Positions 59,925 to 64,000 of a DNA stretch of 64,000 bases are shown here, piece by piece. The stretch covers positions 558,001 to 622,000 of the forward strand of contig JACPNR010000004.1 of NCBI GenBank assembly GCA_016185395.1. Direction: 5' to 3'. Numbering within the stretch: the stretch's first letter is position 1; each line of letters opens with the position of its first letter. The DNA is from Candidatus Korobacter versatilis. GTDB taxonomy: Bacteria; Acidobacteriota; Terriglobia; Terriglobales; Acidobacteriaceae. The notes beneath the pieces were generated by a model, which did no database searches, was not told the DNA's origin, and was given only the letters and a program-made list of their open reading frames with translations. The translations under genes were made by a program, and so were the position numbers.

Positions 59925-61313
59925 ATGTCCCCCAGCACGCCTACGGCTGCGCCCCGGACAGCAAACTTTCCCCGTTCATTCTCGAAGGCGTACCCGGTCG
60001 CGAGCCGGGGCGAGGGCGTCTACCTGTGGGACGCGCCCGGCAACCGCTACCTCGACTTCTCCGGCAGCGCGGCGGTCAACTTCGTTGGACATGGCGACGC
60101 GAGCATCGGGCGCGCCATGGCGGAGCAGGCCGCGCACCTCGAGTTCGCTCACACCAGCCAGTTCACCACCGCGTTGGCGGAGGAGTTTGCCCGCGAGCTG
60201 CTGGAGTTTGCCGGTGAGGGCTTCCGCGGCGGCTGCGTCTTCTTTACCTGCGGCGGTTCGGAGGCGGTGGAGAGCGCGCTGAAGCTGGGGCGGCAATACC
60301 AGGTGGAAGTGGGCGAGGCCGGCCGCAGCGCGATCGTCAGCCGCAGGCAGGCGTATCACGGGGCCACGCTGGGCGCGCTCGCGGTCTCCGGCAACAAGCG
60401 GCGGCGCGAGATGTACCTGCCGATGGTGCGGACGTTCGAGCAGGTCGCTATCCCCTACCGCTATCGCTGCGCCTACGATTGCGCCGATGGCTGCGCCGCT
60501 TGCGGCGAGCGCTATGCCGATGAGTTGGCGGCATTGTTGGGGCGGTCTGGAAAAGACACGGCGGCGTTCATTTTCGAGCCGGTGAGCGGCGCGACTCTGG
60601 GAGCGGCCGTCCCGCCGGCGGGATACTTGAAGGCGGTGAGCGACGCGTGCGCGCGACACGGCGTGCTCACCATCGCCGACGAGGTGATGACGGGCATGGG
60701 CCGCACCGGACGCAAGTTCGCGGTCGAGCACTGGGACGTGCATCCGGACATTCTTGTGACCGCGAAAGGGATTGCCAGCGGATACGCGCCGCTCGGCGCC
60801 GTGCTCGCCACGAAGAAGGTAGTCGACGCGCTCGCGCGGGGTTCGGGCGCGCTGGTGCACGGTCTCACGTACAACGCGCATCCGGTGGCGCTGGCGGCGG
60901 GACGCGCGGTGCTGGCGCGAATCCGCAAAGAGGGTTTGGTACACGCGGCGGACTCTGCGCCCGCGGGCGGTGCGCGCACAGCCGGCGCGAACGTGAAGCG
61001 CGAGTTGCAGCGGCTGGCGGAGCACGCGAGTGTGGGGGACGTGCGCGGCATGGGGCTGTTGTGGGCGGTGGAGTTTGTCGCGGAGAAGAAGACGAAGCAG
61101 CCGTTCCCTGCCGAGCAACAGTTCGCCGCGAGGGTGGCGGCGGCGGCGTTCAAGCGCGGGGTGCTGGTGTATCCCATGCAGGGCTGTGCGGACGGCATCG
61201 CGGGCGACCATTTGTTGCTCGCGCCGCCGGCGATCATCAGCGGCGAGCAGATTGCCTGGGCGGTCGGACAGTTATCGGATGCGATCAAGGACGTCGAAGC
61301 CTCTGGAGCCTAG
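59925..61313 (+). CDS. class III PLP-dependent aminotransferase
   Basis: 462-residue aminotransferase of the ornithine/acetylornithine-4-aminobutyrate (class III) type. Motifs: GEGVYLWDAPGNRYLDFSGSAAVNFVGH, FTCGGSEAVESALKLGRQY, RQAYHGATLGALAVSGN, VLTIADEVMTGMGRTGRKFAVEH with the cofactor Asp, and TAKGIASGYAPLGAVLATKKV with the Schiff-base Lys near residue 284. The amino donor is unknown. ATG 59925 is chosen over an upstream TTG because a promoter (-10 at 59910) lies between. It is followed after 2 bp by an M28 peptidase gene, so peptide breakdown and amino-acid catabolism seem linked. Confidence 0.88.
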   Translation: MSPSTPTAAPRTANFPRSFSKAYPVASRGEGVYLWDAPGNRYLDFSGSAAVNFVGHGDASIGRAMAEQAAHLEFAHTSQFTTALAEEFARELLEFAGEGFRGGCVFFTCGGSEAVESALKLGRQYQVEVGEAGRSAIVSRRQAYHGATLGALAVSGNKRRREMYLPMVRTFEQVAIPYRYRCAYDCADGCAACGERYADELAALLGRSGKDTAAFIFEPVSGATLGAAVPPAGYLKAVSDACARHGVLTIADEVMTGMGRTGRKFAVEHWDVHPDILVTAKGIASGYAPLGAVLATKKVVDALARGSGALVHGLTYNAHPVALAAGRAVLARIRKEGLVHAADSAPAGGARTAGANVKRELQRLAEHASVGDVRGMGLLWAVEFVAEKKTKQPFPAEQQFAARVAAAAFKRGVLVYPMQGCADGIAGDHLLLAPPAIISGEQIAWAVGQLSDAIKDVEASGA

Positions 61314-61315
61314 TG

Positions 61316-63499
61316 ATGGAAGTGCGTAAGCGCGAAGTGTTGGTGAGCTCCTCGCTCCTCCTCTTGCTGGTGGCCGCGGGAGTCACGGCGTTATTCGCCC
61401 AGCAGAACGGCGGCGCTGCCATCATGGGCTTCAGTCCGAAGGCAGCGGCGGCCGAGGCGAATGTCGAGACGAAGTTCAAGACGATGATCTCGCCGGAGAA
61501 GGCGCGCGAGTTCCACCGCATTTTCACGGCAGAGCCGCATCCGGCGGGCACAGCGCGCAATAACGAGCTGGCGCAGTACATCGCGCACACGTGGAAGAAG
61601 CAGGGCCTCGATGTGGCCGTCCATCGCTACGACGTGCTGAATTCCTCGCCGCGCGAGCTGGCGCTGGAGATGGTGTCACCCATCCAGTACAAAGCGGGCT
61701 TGCGCGAGGCGGCGTATGCGGAGGACCCGGACACATCGAATCCGCGCGTGAGTCCCGGGTATAGCGGGATGTCGACCTCCGGCGAAGTGACGGCGCAAAT
61801 CGTCTACGCACACAGTGGAAACCCGGAAGACTACGCCGTGCTGAAAAAGGCCGGCATCAGCGTGCGCGGCAGAGTGGTGCTGGTGCGCTACTCGAACCCG
61901 TACAGCTATCGCGGCTTCAAGGCACTCACGGCGGAGCGCGAGGGCGCGGTCGCCATCCTGATCTATTCCGACCCGGCGGAAGACGGCTTCAGGAAGGGCA
62001 AGGTGTTCCCGGACGGCCCGTGGGGGCCGGAGACGCACATCCAGCGCGGCGCCATCACGTATGACTTCATCGTGCCAGGCGATCCGCTGACGCCGGGATG
62101 GGCTTCCGTCCCGGGCGCGAAGCAGATCAGGCCGGAGGAGGCGCAGTCGCTGCCGAAGATCATGGCGATGCCGCTCTCCTGGCACGACGCCCAGCCGCTG
62201 CTCGAGAACATGGGCGGACCGAAGGCGCCGAAGTCCTGGGGCGGCGGATTGCCCATCACGTACCGGCTGGGCGGCGAAGGGCGCGTCCATGTGAAGATCG
62301 ACATGGACACGAGCGTGAAGCCGAACTACGTGGTCGAAGGGCGCATCCGCGGCAGCGAGCTGCCGGACGAGTGGGTGGTGCTCGGCAATCATCGCGACGC
62401 GTGGGAGTTCGGCGGCGTGGACCCGAGCAGCGGCACGGCGTCGATGATGGAGATGACGCGCGCTTTCGGCGACCTGTTGCGCCAGGGCGTGCGGCCTCGG
62501 CGTACCTTGATCTTCTGTAGCTGGGACGGCGAAGAGGTCGGGCTGACCGGCTCCACGGAATGGGGCGAGGATTTTGCCGAGCAGCTCCGCAAGAAGCTGG
62601 TCGCCTACTTGAACGTGGATTCGTCCACGTCCGGGCCGGACTTCGACGCCAGCGCGGTGGGCTCGCTCTCGCCGATGCTGGTGGAAACCTCGAAGACGCT
62701 GACTGACCCTTCCGGCAAGTCGCTCTATGAGGCGTGGCGAGCCTCGACCGAGCGGTCGCGGCGCGAAGCCAAAGGCAAGCAGCCGGTGGCCGACGCCACA
62801 TTGGTGGATACGCGCATCGGCAGCGGTTCCGACCACACCGTGTTCCTGAACTACCTGGGGCGGCCGACGATGTTGCTCTCGTTCACCGGCCCCTACGGCG
62901 TGTACCACTCCATGTACGACAACTTCTACTGGATGAACCACGTGGGCGATCCCGGCTATCGCTATCACGCGCTGATGTCGCAACTGTGGGGCGTGGTGGC
63001 GATGCGCCTCGCCAACAGCGAGCTCCAGCCCTTCGATTTCGCCGTGTATGGCTCGACCATCCGCGACTGGCTGAAGGAGATCGAAGCGAAGAAGGGCGCG
63101 CGCGGAAACGTGGACGTGAGGGGCGCGCTCGCGCGCGCAGCGGCCTTCCAGGCCGCAGGACGCGACCTCGACGCCGCGACCAAGGCGGCGCTCGCGCGCG
63201 GCGCGGACCCGAAGGTGTTCGACCGCGTGAACGGCCAGATGATGGAAGTAGAAGCGAACTGGCTGAATCCCGCCGGAATCCCCGGGCGCCCGTGGTTCAA
63301 GCACATCCTCTACGCGGCGCGTTACACGTATGCACACCTGGAACTGCCGGGCATCACCGAAGCGGTGGAGAAGGGCGACTGGAAGACGGCGCAGGAACAG
63401 GTCCGGGTCCTCGAAGCCGCGCTCGACAAGAACACCGCGCTACTGAAGCAGGCACGCGCGGAACTCGAGAAGACAGCGGGCGCTGCGGAGACCAAGTGA
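61316..63499 (+). CDS. exported M28 peptidase, glutamate carboxypeptidase II-like (second copy)
   Basis: 727-residue paralogue of the minus-strand peptidase at 57522. A signal anchor (EVLVSSSLLLLLVAAGVTALFAQ) precedes the PA domain (ISVRGRVVLVRYSNPYSYRG, AILIYSDPAEDGFRKG), the M28 core with zinc ligands in LGNHRDAWEFGGVDPSSGTA, CSWDGEEVGLTGSTEW, YLNVDSSTSGPDF and YHSMYDNFYW, and the dimerization domain. It keeps all metal-binding residues. It starts at the ATG at 61316, 2 bp after the aminotransferase stop, and overlaps the P1 peptidase gene (TGATG), so the three genes form an operon. Confidence 0.92.
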   Translation: MEVRKREVLVSSSLLLLLVAAGVTALFAQQNGGAAIMGFSPKAAAAEANVETKFKTMISPEKAREFHRIFTAEPHPAGTARNNELAQYIAHTWKKQGLDVAVHRYDVLNSSPRELALEMVSPIQYKAGLREAAYAEDPDTSNPRVSPGYSGMSTSGEVTAQIVYAHSGNPEDYAVLKKAGISVRGRVVLVRYSNPYSYRGFKALTAEREGAVAILIYSDPAEDGFRKGKVFPDGPWGPETHIQRGAITYDFIVPGDPLTPGWASVPGAKQIRPEEAQSLPKIMAMPLSWHDAQPLLENMGGPKAPKSWGGGLPITYRLGGEGRVHVKIDMDTSVKPNYVVEGRIRGSELPDEWVVLGNHRDAWEFGGVDPSSGTASMMEMTRAFGDLLRQGVRPRRTLIFCSWDGEEVGLTGSTEWGEDFAEQLRKKLVAYLNVDSSTSGPDFDASAVGSLSPMLVETSKTLTDPSGKSLYEAWRASTERSRREAKGKQPVADATLVDTRIGSGSDHTVFLNYLGRPTMLLSFTGPYGVYHSMYDNFYWMNHVGDPGYRYHALMSQLWGVVAMRLANSELQPFDFAVYGSTIRDWLKEIEAKKGARGNVDVRGALARAAAFQAAGRDLDAATKAALARGADPKVFDRVNGQMMEVEANWLNPAGIPGRPWFKHILYAARYTYAHLELPGITEAVEKGDWKTAQEQVRVLEAALDKNTALLKQARAELEKTAGAAETK

Positions 63500-64000
63500 T
63501 GCGTCTGCGAGCCGCGTTGGTAGTCATCTTGCTCTGCGTGGGCGCGTTTGCGCAGACCGCGCAACCCACCCCGCAAACCAAGCCGCGGGCGCGCGACCTC
63601 GGCGTTCCTTTCGACGGCACACCCGGGCCGCTGAACGCCATCACCGACGTAAAGGGCGTGGAAGTGGGACACACCACGCTGATCTCCGGAAACGGTCCGC
63701 TGAAAGTTGGCGTTGGGCCGGTGCGCACGGGAGTGACGGCCATCCTGCCGCGCGGGAAGAACCTCGCGGATGCGGTCTTCGCCGGGTGGTTCGCGCTGAA
63801 CGGCAATGGCGAGATGACCGGGACTACGTGGGTGGAGGAGTCCGGATTCCTGGAGGGCCCGGTGATGATCACCAACACGCACAGCGTGGGCGTGGTGCGG
63901 GACGCCGTGATCGCGTGGCGAGTAAAGCACGGCCCCCGGGATGCCGGCGGCTATTGGTGGTCGTTGCCGGTGGTGGCCGAGACCTGGGACGGCGACCTGA
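63499..64000 (+). CDS. P1 family peptidase (DmpA-like aminopeptidase), cut by window edge
   Basis: First 167 residues of a secreted DmpA/S58 family N-terminal nucleophile aminopeptidase. The signal peptide (ALVVILLCVGAFAQ) is followed by RARDLGVPFDGTPGPLNAITDVKGVEVGHTTL, TGVTAILPRGKN, GNGEMTGTTWVEESGFLEGPVMITNTHSVGVVRDAV, the standard N-terminal segment of the family. The self-cleavage Ser lies beyond the window. It probably releases N-terminal amino acids, including D-residues. Its ATG overlaps the stop of the M28 gene, so the two peptidases are made together. Confidence 0.92.
   Translation, partial: MRLRAALVVILLCVGAFAQTAQPTPQTKPRARDLGVPFDGTPGPLNAITDVKGVEVGHTTLISGNGPLKVGVGPVRTGVTAILPRGKNLADAVFAGWFALNGNGEMTGTTWVEESGFLEGPVMITNTHSVGVVRDAVIAWRVKHGPRDAGGYWWSLPVVAETWDGDL

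Overview
The window reads as a piece of a GC-rich Acidobacteriota chromosome, close to the Koribacter type of genome (inference). The grounds are a 1,117-residue Oar-like TonB-dependent receptor with an N-terminal carboxypeptidase-regulatory domain, a decayed tail of an acidobacterial VWA-related protein, and very many short dispersed repeats between and inside genes. I saw no rRNA, tRNA, CRISPR array or transposase.

Layout. 1-6.4 kb (minus): a catabolic-looking operon with a CoA-transferase family pair, a dienoyl-CoA-type hydratase, a rhodanese, and the [2Fe-2S] and molybdopterin subunits of a 4-hydroxybenzoyl-CoA-reductase-like enzyme. A glutaredoxin and an acyl-CoA ligase diverge from it. 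8.7-10.6 kb: a di-haem cytochrome and a small secreted protein. 10.8-12.7 kb: scrambled polymorphic-toxin debris (Rhs YD repeats, a frameshifted nuclease tip, a double-CXXCG immunity-like gene). 12.8-18.1 kb: an M48 protease, groES-groEL behind a textbook promoter and CIRCE operator, a Vgb-like propeller protein and a secreted protein. 18.2-21.4 kb: a lower-GC island with a Dam-type methylase, a PD-(D/E)XK-like nuclease and unknown genes with overlapping ends. 22-28.5 kb: a propeller lipoprotein, a D-2-hydroxyacid dehydrogenase, gpmI and eno. 28.6-34.2 kb: an adenylate cyclase, an MgtE_N/CBS protein, an RsbW-like kinase, a STAS antagonist, and an AhpD-like protein whose CxxC motif is encoded as Cys-Glu-Tyr-UGA, most simply read as selenocysteine. 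34.3-42.4 kb: a glycosyltransferase, an MFS carrier, queF, a YihY protein, an HlyD-type adaptor, a TPR protein, a phosphatase and an HdeD-like protein. 42.4-50.4 kb: a near-complete kynurenine/2-aminomuconate pathway for tryptophan breakdown. 50.5-64 kb: the TonB receptor, a sulfatase-like/TPR protein, a D-aminoacylase-like amidohydrolase, two glutamate-carboxypeptidase-II-like M28 peptidases around an aminotransferase, and the start of a DmpA-like P1 peptidase.

The most unusual signals are: (1) the UGA-containing AhpD-like gene with a hairpin at SECIS distance; (2) about twenty tracts of degenerate 7-bp tandem repeats, some inside genes and in frame; (3) GC-rich palindromic elements inserted in frame in enzymes such as kynurenine 3-monooxygenase and a CoA-transferase subunit; (4) the toxin/immunity remnant. 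All functional calls come from reading the sequence and remembered family motifs; no database search was run.
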